Assembly: GCF_001637225.1 (NCBI RefSeq)
Contig: NZ_LVJI01000002.1
Coordinates: 1 to 64,000, forward strand
Direction of reading: 5' to 3'
Length of the DNA stretch: 64,000 nucleotides
Source: Paenibacillus antarcticus
Lineage (GTDB): Bacteria; Bacillota; Bacilli; Paenibacillales; Paenibacillaceae
The position numbers and the translations under genes are program-made. The first letter of the stretch is position 1. Each line of letters starts with the position of its first letter. Positions 45,131-52,683 of this stretch are shown here, piece by piece. The notes below the pieces were generated by a model, which was not told where the DNA came from, made no database searches, and saw only the letters and a program-made list of their open reading frames with translations.

Positions 45131-46037
45131 ACAGCTTCTAGAGACATTTTATGCGAATCCCCGAAAGATGAATGTGGAGAAGCTAGTATTCTCTGGGGTT
45201 GGGAATCGGGATGTATATAATATAACGGCTCCGTTTCGATATGGCGGGGAAGAAGTGCTATTAGGAAGAGTTGAGGAACGGGATAGTGAGTTCTCTCAAG
45301 TCTTCTTTTTTACATGTAACAATCAGGTGTGGAGTCCCCGTATTCATACACATACTTATAATTTGCAGGATCCATGTACAACCATCATCAAGGGTGAGTT
45401 AATTGTTGGTGGAGTTGAAGTGATCACTTCTGCCAAAAATCCAGATAAGATTGTGTCATGGGTTACGCAATTTTATCGTGGGTTTCAAATTGATTCGTTA
45501 TGTCACTTCTCATCTGGACCGGGAACGATGAAGGATATTCGTCTAATTGAGCTTACGGATGGTAGGGTGGGTGTATTTACAAGGCCGCAAGGCGCAAGAG
45601 GTGGAAGAGGGCAAATCGGATTTACGATCATCGATTCACTGGATGATCTCAACGAGCAAACTTTCATTGCTGCAGAGGTACTTCGAAATCAGTTTGTTCC
45701 CGAAGAGTGGGGCGGCGCGAATGAAGCTCATTTATTGAGTAATGGTCATGTGGGCGTTCTTGGGCATATAGCATGCTTTGATAGATCAGATCACAAGCAC
45801 TATTATTCTATGGTATTTTCAATAAACCCCGGTACCTGCGAGATAACGCCAATCAAAATCATAGCTACAAGAAGTGACTTCCCCAGGGGTCCTGGTAAAC
45901 GTCCGGATCTCGTGGATGTTATATTTAGTGGCGGACTTATACGGTTAGGCAATGGTCGGGCAGTGCTTTCAGTTGGGGTTAGTGATGCTGAGGCTTATCA
46001 TATTGAAATTCCTGATCCTTTTATTGAATATGAGTAA
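45096..46037 (+). CDS. DUF1861 protein, GT108/MTP-like beta-mannan enzyme
   Basis: A 313-residue cytosolic protein of the DUF1861 family, a five-bladed beta-propeller related to GH130. Family landmarks seen are VEKLVFSGVGNRDVYNITAP, RVEERDSEFSQV, GPGTMKDIRLIELTDGR, VFTRPQGARGGRGQIGFT, EEWGGANEAHLL, VLGHIACFD and DFPRGPGKRPDLVDV. Leishmania members (MTP proteins, CAZy GT108) act as GDP-mannose beta-1,2-mannosyltransferases and mannan phosphorylases. ATG 45096 follows AAGGAGGA; a frame start at 45060 has no site. Divergent neighbours make GDP-mannose and carry a GT4, which fits a mannan role. The reaction in this organism is inferred, not shown. Confidence 0.8.
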   Translation: MTTEPIQPKTCKQLLETFYANPRKMNVEKLVFSGVGNRDVYNITAPFRYGGEEVLLGRVEERDSEFSQVFFFTCNNQVWSPRIHTHTYNLQDPCTTIIKGELIVGGVEVITSAKNPDKIVSWVTQFYRGFQIDSLCHFSSGPGTMKDIRLIELTDGRVGVFTRPQGARGGRGQIGFTIIDSLDDLNEQTFIAAEVLRNQFVPEEWGGANEAHLLSNGHVGVLGHIACFDRSDHKHYYSMVFSINPGTCEITPIKIIATRSDFPRGPGKRPDLVDVIFSGGLIRLGNGRAVLSVGVSDAEAYHIEIPDPFIEYE

Positions 46038-46072
46038 GGCTTAATCTAACTGGATTAGATAGTACGATGGAA

Positions 46073-46112
46073 AGGACAGATCGAATGATATTCGACCTGT
46101 CCTTTTTTATTC
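46073..46112 (+). terminator. Terminator after DUF1861 gene
   Basis: AAAGGACAG-A-TCGAAT pairs with ATTCGA-C-CTGTCCTTT, followed by TTTATTC. Confidence 0.88.
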
Positions 46113-46131
46113 TTATTTTAACGTCCAGTAG

Positions 46132-46422
46132 TTAATTTTTAGGAAGCTGTTTATTGAGTGTAGCGCTTTTAATAGCCAATTGTTTGGATAACTCAGCTTG
46201 TGAAGATTTACTTTGTTTGATATCTTCTTTTAATTTATTGATTCGACTCATTTTATTGCTTAAGTCGTAAGCTGAAGTACTTAATTTCACATCATTTTGT
46301 AATTGGTTTATTTTTGCTAATGCCTTTTCTGTTCTCTTCTTTTCATGATTACTTTTGCTTTGAATTTCAGCTATTTCTTTAGTTAAGTTACTTACAACAG
46401 ATTTCGTGAAACTTATAGCCAT
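46132..46422 (-). CDS. Small coiled-coil protein of unknown function
   Basis: A 96-residue, Lys/Ser/Gln-rich protein that is almost wholly heptad-like helix (KEIAEIQSKSNHEKKRTEK, LAKINQLQNDVK, MSRINKLKEDIKQ). It has no membrane segment and no Cys. ATG 46422 is chosen because AGGAG lies 8 bp upstream; the longer frame from 46473 lacks a site. It looks like the N-terminal helical part that precedes a toxin- or TIR-like domain in some larger Firmicutes proteins, so it may be a truncated relic or a stand-alone scaffold. I recognise no family. Confidence 0.55.
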   Translation of the reverse strand: MAISFTKSVVSNLTKEIAEIQSKSNHEKKRTEKALAKINQLQNDVKLSTSAYDLSNKMSRINKLKEDIKQSKSSQAELSKQLAIKSATLNKQLPKN

Positions 46423-46490
46423 TTGGACAGCTCCTAATTGTAATATAGATTCACACCATTCTACTATAAACATCTGAGATTCACCAATAA

Positions 46491-46670
46491 CTGAATGACA
46501 TTAGGACTGTGTTATATAAAAGCTTTTCCCATAGATTGGAACGTGATAATGTATACGGAGCACTTGCGTAGCAATTCCAAGGTGATTGGACAGGTTTGCT
46601 TAAAGCTTACCGCACTACAATTTATGTTACAGCGGAAGAAGCTTATGACAAGATAAAAGGTCGAAAGTAA
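46491..46670 (+). pseudogene. C-terminal gene remnant with in-frame TAG
   Basis: One frame reads as protein (HRLERDNVYGALA, stop, QFQGDWTGLLKAYRTTIY, then VTAEEAYDKIKGRK and TAA) but has a TAG at 46569-46571 and no start codon or ribosome binding site. It ends 15 bp before the aldolase start. It looks like the decayed tail of a gene once upstream of the aldolase. The family is not recognised. Confidence 0.4.
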
Positions 46671-46685
46671 GAAAGGAGATGTCCT

Positions 46686-47324
46686 ATGGATTTTATGGAA
46701 TCGTTGAAAGAGACGAAGATCATCGCTATCGTTAGGGGGATACCAGAAGATAAGGCAGATGCAGCAGCTGAAGCTTTATGGGAGGGAGGTATCCGTTTCC
46801 TCGAGGTCACAATGAATACACCAGGTGCCTTGAATATTATTCGACGTTGGCGAGATCGATTCGATGGTAGGGTAAATATTGGAGCGGGTACGGTACTTGA
46901 TGCAGACTTTGCAGCTGAGGCGATCAAGGCGGGTGCTGAGTTCTTAATCACTCCCAATACAGATGAAGATACCATTAAGCATGCAGTGAATGCAGGTATT
47001 TCGATTGTCCCAGGTGCTATGACACCAACTGAAATCGTGCAAGCTTGGAAGTTCGGGGCACAAGCCGTTAAAGTGTTCCCATCAGGAACATTAGGCCCTT
47101 CTTTCATTAAAGAGTTACAAGGTCCACTTTCACACATTCCTATGGTGGCGACAGGTGGTGTTACTTTGGATAATATGTCTATTTATGCAGCTTCGGGGGC
47201 ATATGCCTTCGGATTAGGAGGCAGTCTCGTCAATCTTTCTTGGATTGAAGCTGGAGAGTATGACAGATTGAAGGAACATGCGGCGAGTTACGTGGCCGCT
47301 GCGAAATCTCTAGATATTGCATAG
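46686..47324 (+). CDS. eda: KDPG/KHG aldolase
   Basis: A 212-residue class I aldolase that splits 2-keto-3-deoxy-6-phosphogluconate into pyruvate and glyceraldehyde 3-phosphate (Entner-Doudoroff or uronate catabolism). The Schiff-base lysine lies in AVKVFPSGTLGP, the catalytic Glu in FLEVTMNTP, and the phosphate site in MVATGGV. AAAGGAGAT precedes the ATG. It stands alone: no KDG kinase or uronate gene is adjacent, only a remnant upstream. A terminator follows. Confidence 0.9.
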   Translation: MDFMESLKETKIIAIVRGIPEDKADAAAEALWEGGIRFLEVTMNTPGALNIIRRWRDRFDGRVNIGAGTVLDADFAAEAIKAGAEFLITPNTDEDTIKHAVNAGISIVPGAMTPTEIVQAWKFGAQAVKVFPSGTLGPSFIKELQGPLSHIPMVATGGVTLDNMSIYAASGAYAFGLGGSLVNLSWIEAGEYDRLKEHAASYVAAAKSLDIA

Positions 47325-47360
47325 AAATCCTAATACCTTAGATATATTATAGTAAACTGA

Positions 47361-47405
47361 TCCCACCACGCCTCCTAAGAGTGCGTAATATGGTGGGTTT
47401 TTTAT
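47361..47405 (+). terminator. Terminator after aldolase gene
   Basis: CCCACCA / TGGTGGG stem with an inner CGC/GCG pairing, followed by TTTTTTATT. Confidence 0.87.
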
Positions 47406-47642
47406 TGGTTTTATTTCGATCTATTGAGGAACTATTTGTAAAACTAGCGGAATGAATCTATAATGAAGGCGATTTCTTTTTTGAATGTTCTCTTTATTTG
47501 GTAAAGTATACTTATTAATTCTTATGTTTTTGAATCAAATAGCTAACAACGGATGTTAAGAAAAAGGGAAAATGAGAAATTTGTCGAACTATACAATAAG
47601 AGAAATTACGCGAATGATAAGAATTGTACTGGAGGAAACATC
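47406..47642 (+). other. Upstream region of the globin chemoreceptor
   Basis: AT-rich, with TTGAAT (47481-47486) and TATACT (47507-47512) 20 bp apart, which is too far for a good promoter. No sigma-D motility-type box was recognised. An open frame from 47553 without a ribosome binding site is discounted. Confidence 0.4.
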
Positions 47643-48641
47643 ATGATTCAAGTTACAGAATCAAGAAAAAGGCAACTGGATTATACGGGAATTACTGAAG
47701 CAGATTTACAGTTTTTAAGTGAACAGAAAGAACATTTTAAAGCCATTACGGATATCGTAGTTGATGATCTTTATGATCGTATACTGCAACAACCCGAGCT
47801 TGTTGCAATTATAAATAAGCATAGTTCAATAGAAGCCCTTAAGAAGACGCAAAGATGGTACTTCATGACAATGGTAGAAGGTACTATTGATATGGAATTC
47901 ATTGAAAAAAGGCTGTTTATCGGTAAGGTACACTCACGTATAGGACTTACGACAAATTGGTACCTGGGAACATATATGACTTATTTGAATCTCTCTATTG
48001 AAAACCTGAAAGAGGTTGCTCCTGAGAACTGGATGACCATTTTGCTGAGTCTTTCTAAAATGTTTAATTTTGATTCTCAGTTAGTATTAGAATCTTATGA
48101 ACAAGATGAAAAGAAGAAGGTTGAAGAATTATCTGAAGAACGACAAGATACGCTTATTAAAATAAATAAGGCAGTGCAGGAACTCGTAACGATGATGGTA
48201 GAATTAAGTGGTAGCAGTCAGTCGATTGCCGAAACAGCGACGAATACTGCTGATCTTCAAGATCAAGCTTATGGAAAAGTTAATCTACTTCGTTCAAAGA
48301 TTGGTGAAATAGCCGTTGTGGGAGATTTATTGCAACAAGTATCAGATCAGACTCATTTGCTTGGTTTGAATGCAGCGATTGAAGCAGCGCATGCGAAAGA
48401 GTTCGGCAGAGGGTTCGGAGTCGTAGCAGACGAAATTCGTAAATTAGCATTACATTCTAAAGAGTCTTTGAAGGAAATTAAATTCACATTAAATGAGATT
48501 TCTAAGGTTCTACAAGAAGTAATGAAAGATTCAGAAAGAACGACCTTACTAGCAAGGGAGCAAGCGGCAAGCTCTCAAGAACTAACTGCTTTTGTAAGTA
48601 TGATAGAGTCGGTTACGGAACAATTAGAAAATATTAAATAA
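47643..48641 (+). CDS. Soluble globin-coupled chemoreceptor (HemAT-like)
   Basis: A 332-residue cytosolic sensor. The first ~165 residues are a sensor globin with the proximal-His segment [19 protein letters not shown]. The rest is a methyl-accepting signalling coil whose tip reads [32 protein letters not shown], which docks CheA/CheW. There is no membrane helix. Such proteins sense oxygen or another heme ligand and steer aerotaxis. The coil is shorter than in B. subtilis HemAT (about 430 residues in total), so methylation helices are reduced. ATG 47643 follows TGGAGGAAA. It is monocistronic. Confidence 0.87.
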   Translation: MIQVTESRKRQLDYTGITEADLQFLSEQKEHFKAITDIVVDDLYDRILQQPELVAIINKHSSIEALKKTQRWYFMTMVEGTIDMEFIEKRLFIGKVHSRIGLTTNWYLGTYMTYLNLSIENLKEVAPENWMTILLSLSKMFNFDSQLVLESYEQDEKKKVEELSEERQDTLIKINKAVQELVTMMVELSGSSQSIAETATNTADLQDQAYGKVNLLRSKIGEIAVVGDLLQQVSDQTHLLGLNAAIEAAHAKEFGRGFGVVADEIRKLALHSKESLKEIKFTLNEISKVLQEVMKDSERTTLLAREQAASSQELTAFVSMIESVTEQLENIK

Positions 48642-48709
48642 CAGATATGTATGTTCGATATGGGTTTGGAAACAATAAATGGTATATATTGTAGAATATT
48701 GCGACCTTG

Positions 48710-48735
48710 AAGCGGGTGAACTCCCGCTTTTTTCG
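48710..48735 (+). terminator. Terminator after chemoreceptor gene
   Basis: AGCGGG / TCCCGCT stem with a short loop, followed by six T residues. Confidence 0.82.
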
Positions 48736-48907
48736 TATGTTTAGGTAAAAAGATGTTGTAACGGATCAGGATTTGTTACCATAAGGTAGCCCATTTGTGG
48801 TATCCTTATATGTTATGACGTAAATGGACGGTTTCCTGGGGATGCTACAAGAGAATGTTGAAAGTTACGTGAACCAGAATATATGTATTGAAAATTAAGG
48901 AGACAAC

Positions 48908-50260
48908 ATGACATTTAATGATTTGAAACTTATACCAGAGATATTAAAGGCTCTAAGCAATGAGAACTATACTGCTCCAACACCAATACAGGAACAATCG
49001 ATTCCAGCAGTACTAGAAGGAAGAGATCTACTTGGCTGCGCTCAGACTGGAACAGGAAAGACAGCTGCATTTTCTTTGCCGATTATCCAACTCTTAAGCG
49101 CACAGAAGAGTAAACCGAGCACGATACGCCGTATTCGTTCGTTGATTCTGACACCGACTAGAGAATTGGCTCTTCAGATTTCGGACAATATTCAAGCGTA
49201 TAGCAAATTTACCGATTTGCGTTGTACTGCGATCGTTGGTGGCGTATCACAAAAAGTACAAGAGCGAGCGCTAAATAACGGTGCGGATATTATTATCGCA
49301 ACACCAGGCAGATTGATCGATTTGATTAATCAAAAACGTATTGATTTACAATATGTACAAATATTAGTACTTGATGAAGCAGATCGGATGCTCGATATGG
49401 GCTTTATTCATGATGTGAAGAGAATTATTACAAAAATGCCTGCGAAGAGACAAACGCTTTTCTTCTCAGCTACGATGCCACCAGAAATAACTAAAATGGT
49501 TAAAACATTACTGAATAATCCAGTGAAGGTAGAAATCACGCCAGTGTCTTCTACAGTGGACAGAATAACACAGTCACTTTATATGGTAGATAAGGCTAAC
49601 AAACAAAAACAATTGAATCATTTGTTGCAAGATAAATCGATTGTTTCGGCACTTGTGTTTACCCGTACGAAACATGGAGCAGACCGCGTTGTACGTGAAT
49701 TGGATAAAGTGAAAGTTCCGGCTCAGGCCATTCATGGTAACAAATCTCAGAATGCACGCCAACTTGCGCTTAGTAATTTCAGAAGTGGTGTAACGCGTGT
49801 ATTGGTAGCTACAGATATCGCAGCACGAGGTATTGATATTGATGAACTTTCACATGTTATCAACTTCAATCTCCCGAATATTCCAGAGACCTACGTTCAT
49901 CGCATCGGTCGTACGGGTAGAGCTGGATTAAGTGGGGTTGCAATTTCATTTTGTGAGCATGAAGAGATTCCATTTCTTAAGGACATTGAGAAATTGATCG
50001 GAAAGAGTATTCCCGAAGTGAAAGACAATCCGTTTCCGATGTTGATTACGACTGAGCCTGTAAAAAAAGCTTCAGGATCATCGAAGCCAGCTTTCTCCAA
50101 ACCATCTAATCCTAAGGCCAATCCTACACGGAAGCCTAAGTCGGAGTGGTTTACAAAGGGAAGTAAATCGGATGGTAATTCAAGTAGTAGACCGAGTAAT
50201 AATTCGAGTAGACCGAACAGTAGACCAAGTAGTAGACCAACTAGTAAACCGAGTAGATAA
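48908..50260 (+). CDS. DEAD-box ATP-dependent RNA helicase
   Basis: A 450-residue helicase that unwinds RNA, likely in ribosome assembly or cold adaptation. Motifs in order: Q motif (TPIQEQSIP), I AQTGTGKT, Ia PTRELA, II LDEADRMLDMGF, III FFSATMP, V ARGIDI and VI HRIGRTGRAG. The last ~70 residues are a basic, disordered tail with short Ser-Arg-Pro repeats, a common RNA-binding add-on in RhlE/CshA-type enzymes. AAGGAGA precedes the ATG. There is a 200-nt leader after the previous terminator, in which I see no known cold-shock box. Confidence 0.92.
   Translation: MTFNDLKLIPEILKALSNENYTAPTPIQEQSIPAVLEGRDLLGCAQTGTGKTAAFSLPIIQLLSAQKSKPSTIRRIRSLILTPTRELALQISDNIQAYSKFTDLRCTAIVGGVSQKVQERALNNGADIIIATPGRLIDLINQKRIDLQYVQILVLDEADRMLDMGFIHDVKRIITKMPAKRQTLFFSATMPPEITKMVKTLLNNPVKVEITPVSSTVDRITQSLYMVDKANKQKQLNHLLQDKSIVSALVFTRTKHGADRVVRELDKVKVPAQAIHGNKSQNARQLALSNFRSGVTRVLVATDIAARGIDIDELSHVINFNLPNIPETYVHRIGRTGRAGLSGVAISFCEHEEIPFLKDIEKLIGKSIPEVKDNPFPMLITTEPVKKASGSSKPAFSKPSNPKANPTRKPKSEWFTKGSKSDGNSSSRPSNNSSRPNSRPSSRPTSKPSR
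50178..50257 (+). repeat. Short tandem repeats in the helicase tail
   Basis: Degenerate 9-12-bp units of the form AGTAGACCNA encode Ser-Ser-Arg-Pro/Asn-type repeats. Such tracts change length easily between strains. Confidence 0.75.
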
Positions 50261-50358
50261 CCTTATGTTTCTGTTTAGCTTTGAAAGTGTAGAGCAATAA
50301 TAGACACGTATAAGGTATAATTATGATATAGATTTCATATAGAAGGGGATTGGATCGT

Positions 50359-50829
50359 TTGAATAATGAAGAAGTAGTTGTTGAAGAAGTAATGAATGAA
50401 GAAATTGTGGAGCTAGCTCCAACCGTTGATGAATTGAAAAAGGCTGCGAATGGTGCGGCGAACTGGGAAGAACGGGTACGTGCTGTTGAAGAGCTGGGCA
50501 AGTTGAATGATAAGCAAGCCATTGGTATTTTAACACGCATCATGGCTAATGATTCTGTCTATAAAGTGCAAGAGGCTGCTTTTCAAGCATTGAAAGAATG
50601 TGGAGAAGATGTTGAGATGCCACCAAGAAAAGAGCGCGAATTATTTAAAGGCGTAAACAAAATTCTTCTACGCGTTAAGAAGAGTTTGCCAGTTGGTCAT
50701 ACTTTTGAAGAGTTCAAAGAGAAGTTGAAAAAAATGCGCGTTGATGTATACAACACCTACGAAGGTGATAAAGGCGCTGACTTCGATAAGTGGCTTGAGG
50801 GCATCTGGGCATCAACTCCAAAGAAATAA
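50359..50829 (+). CDS. HEAT-repeat protein
   Basis: A 156-residue soluble protein with an acidic N-terminus (EEVVVEEVMNEEIVE). One or two HEAT-like repeats follow at residues 25-90 (NWEERVRAVEELGKLNDKQAIGILTRIMAND, then VYKVQEAAFQALKECGED), then a basic helical C-terminal region ending in WLEGIWASTPKK. HEAT repeats bind proteins; no enzyme motif is present. TTG 50359 is preferred to TTG 50350 because GAAGGGG then has a workable gap. It lies about 100 bp after the helicase with no terminator between, so readthrough expression is likely. The role is unknown. Confidence 0.72.
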   Translation: MNNEEVVVEEVMNEEIVELAPTVDELKKAANGAANWEERVRAVEELGKLNDKQAIGILTRIMANDSVYKVQEAAFQALKECGEDVEMPPRKERELFKGVNKILLRVKKSLPVGHTFEEFKEKLKKMRVDVYNTYEGDKGADFDKWLEGIWASTPKK

Positions 50830-50851
50830 ACAAGTAGAAGCCGCTAATATA

Positions 50852-50888
50852 AGAAAAAGAGGGAGCTAATTAGCTCCTTCTTTTTTGT
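50852..50888. terminator. Terminator between HEAT gene and YesM-like gene
   Basis: GGGAGCTAA / TTAGCTCC stem (palindromic centre) flanked by A- and T-runs. It serves the plus HEAT gene and probably the convergent kinase gene. Confidence 0.85.
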
Positions 50889-50927
50889 TCGTCTATTTTG
50901 TGGAGAAATAGATACGTATTTCGTGTT

Positions 50928-52682
50928 TTAACTTGAGACAGGCAATATGATCTTTATTGCTGTTCCATATCCGAGTTCGCTCTGGATGGTGACGCCATAG
51001 TCGCCTCCAAACAGTAGCCTGATGCGATCATCGACGTTCCGAATACCTATCCCAGAGAGTTGTTGTCTCTTTGGAGTTTCTAAGTTATCGCTCACGATCA
51101 TCCCGATGCCGTCATCCATAATCTCAATAATAAGGAGATTGTCTTGTTTGATCACAAAGATGTTAATGTTGCCACTAGCGAGGCCTGCAAAGCCATGAAA
51201 GAAAGCATTTTCCACGAAGGGTTGGACAATCAACTTGGGAACGCTCAGTTGTAAACAATCGTCAGAGATTTGATAATTAACTTTGAAATGTTCACCGTAG
51301 CGAACTTGATTAATATAGACATAATGTTTCAGTGTCTCAATCTCAGTCTCTATGGTAACTTGATCTTCTGTTGAACCAATCGTACTTTGTAGCATCGAGA
51401 TGAGACTGTCAATGGTATGATCGACTTGGTCGTTCCGCTGCATTCTTGCTAAATATTTAATCGAGCTTAGTGTATTATATAAAAAATGTGGATTGATTTG
51501 CATCTGTAAGGCAGTTAGATCGGCTTTGCGTCGCAGTTTCTGCTCTAATATAAGGTTGCCTACATGATGATCGATCTCGTGAACTAAATCGTTATATGCT
51601 CCGGATAATACGTTAGTCTCATAGCTACCCTTGGTGTCGTTGTGATGCTGTTTCAGGTCAGACCCTTTGGACTTATGCATCGTATCGACAAGCGTGTACA
51701 AAGGTCTAGTAATCCTTCTACTAATCCAATAGACGAATAACATGCTGATCAACAAGACGATGATTACGACCTTTACGATCGTATTGCCGATGTTATATAA
51801 GGGTGCGAAAGCGGTAAGTTGGTCAATTTCTTCAAATAAATAAGCATCATAAATAGGTAGATATATTGAAATGTATGTTTCCTTATTTAGGGTATTTGAT
51901 ATGATACCATTCGATGCCATTTGTGCTTTTTTGGCTAACATTAAGAGGTTTAAGTCCTTCGTACTGACAGTTGATTTGTCACTGCTAGACAGAATGATAC
52001 CAGCGGATGAGATGAGTGAGATCTCTGTTCCTTTCGTTACATATTGACGATACTTACGTTGAATATTCATCTCATCAATGATGACAACCGCGTACCCATA
52101 CATTTTGTCAGAGGTGCTGTCAAGCAAGGGTTTGGTAGCAAATATATAATGTTCATATCGAACCGTATTGTCAAATAAATCTTGACTGCTGTTGTACAGT
52201 ATTCGATTTGGAATCGTACCATCCACGACCATATACCGCTCAACGATATCTTTCGGAACTTTATCCCACTTGATAGCGTTGCTTGAGTAATGCCGTCCTG
52301 CTGTATTTGGCATTCCACTGACTATGATATGGGAGTTTTTGGGATATAAAAATTGATTATATGTGGTGAGATACTTTCCCAATTTCATAACCAAATTAAG
52401 GTGATCCAACTCGGTAACAGTGGGCTTTGTCACATAATCCTTGAACTCTTGACTGCTATTGATTTCTAGAATCGCATTTACAATGTCATCACTATAATCG
52501 GAGAGATCATCTTTTACAAAATTCAGGTTCGTTGAAGCATTGCTGACCACTTGATCCAGCAACAAGCGTTCCGAAATACTGGTGGATGCAAACGTTAAGA
52601 TGATGGATGCGATAAGGATACCTGATAGCGTAAGCCCAAGTATTTTTACAAATAGGCTATTTATTCTTAACATGTTTCTCAC
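50928..52682 (-). CDS. YesM-like sensor histidine kinase
   Basis: A 584-residue membrane kinase. Helix 1 is at about 12-34 and helix 2 at about 296-316; between them lies a large outside dCACHE-like domain. A HAMP linker, the His_kinase segment with phospho-acceptor His in LQMQINPHFLYNTLSSI, and a HATPase_c domain (N-box QPFVENAFFHGF, GDGIGM-type glycine box, GYGTAIKI) follow. It pairs with the AraC-type response regulator 1 bp upstream. This family senses oligosaccharides, often through a binding protein, and induces adjacent ABC and glycosidase genes; here those are the divergent GH42 operon. Confidence 0.9.
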   Translation of the reverse strand: MRNMLRINSLFVKILGLTLSGILIASIILTFASTSISERLLLDQVVSNASTNLNFVKDDLSDYSDDIVNAILEINSSQEFKDYVTKPTVTELDHLNLVMKLGKYLTTYNQFLYPKNSHIIVSGMPNTAGRHYSSNAIKWDKVPKDIVERYMVVDGTIPNRILYNSSQDLFDNTVRYEHYIFATKPLLDSTSDKMYGYAVVIIDEMNIQRKYRQYVTKGTEISLISSAGIILSSSDKSTVSTKDLNLLMLAKKAQMASNGIISNTLNKETYISIYLPIYDAYLFEEIDQLTAFAPLYNIGNTIVKVVIIVLLISMLFVYWISRRITRPLYTLVDTMHKSKGSDLKQHHNDTKGSYETNVLSGAYNDLVHEIDHHVGNLILEQKLRRKADLTALQMQINPHFLYNTLSSIKYLARMQRNDQVDHTIDSLISMLQSTIGSTEDQVTIETEIETLKHYVYINQVRYGEHFKVNYQISDDCLQLSVPKLIVQPFVENAFFHGFAGLASGNINIFVIKQDNLLIIEIMDDGIGMIVSDNLETPKRQQLSGIGIRNVDDRIRLLFGGDYGVTIQSELGYGTAIKIILPVSS

Positions 52683-52683
52683 C

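Noticed and set aside
50178..50257. CRISPR-like short repeats
   Set aside because: The units are 9-12 bp, in frame and part of the helicase coding sequence, with no spacers.
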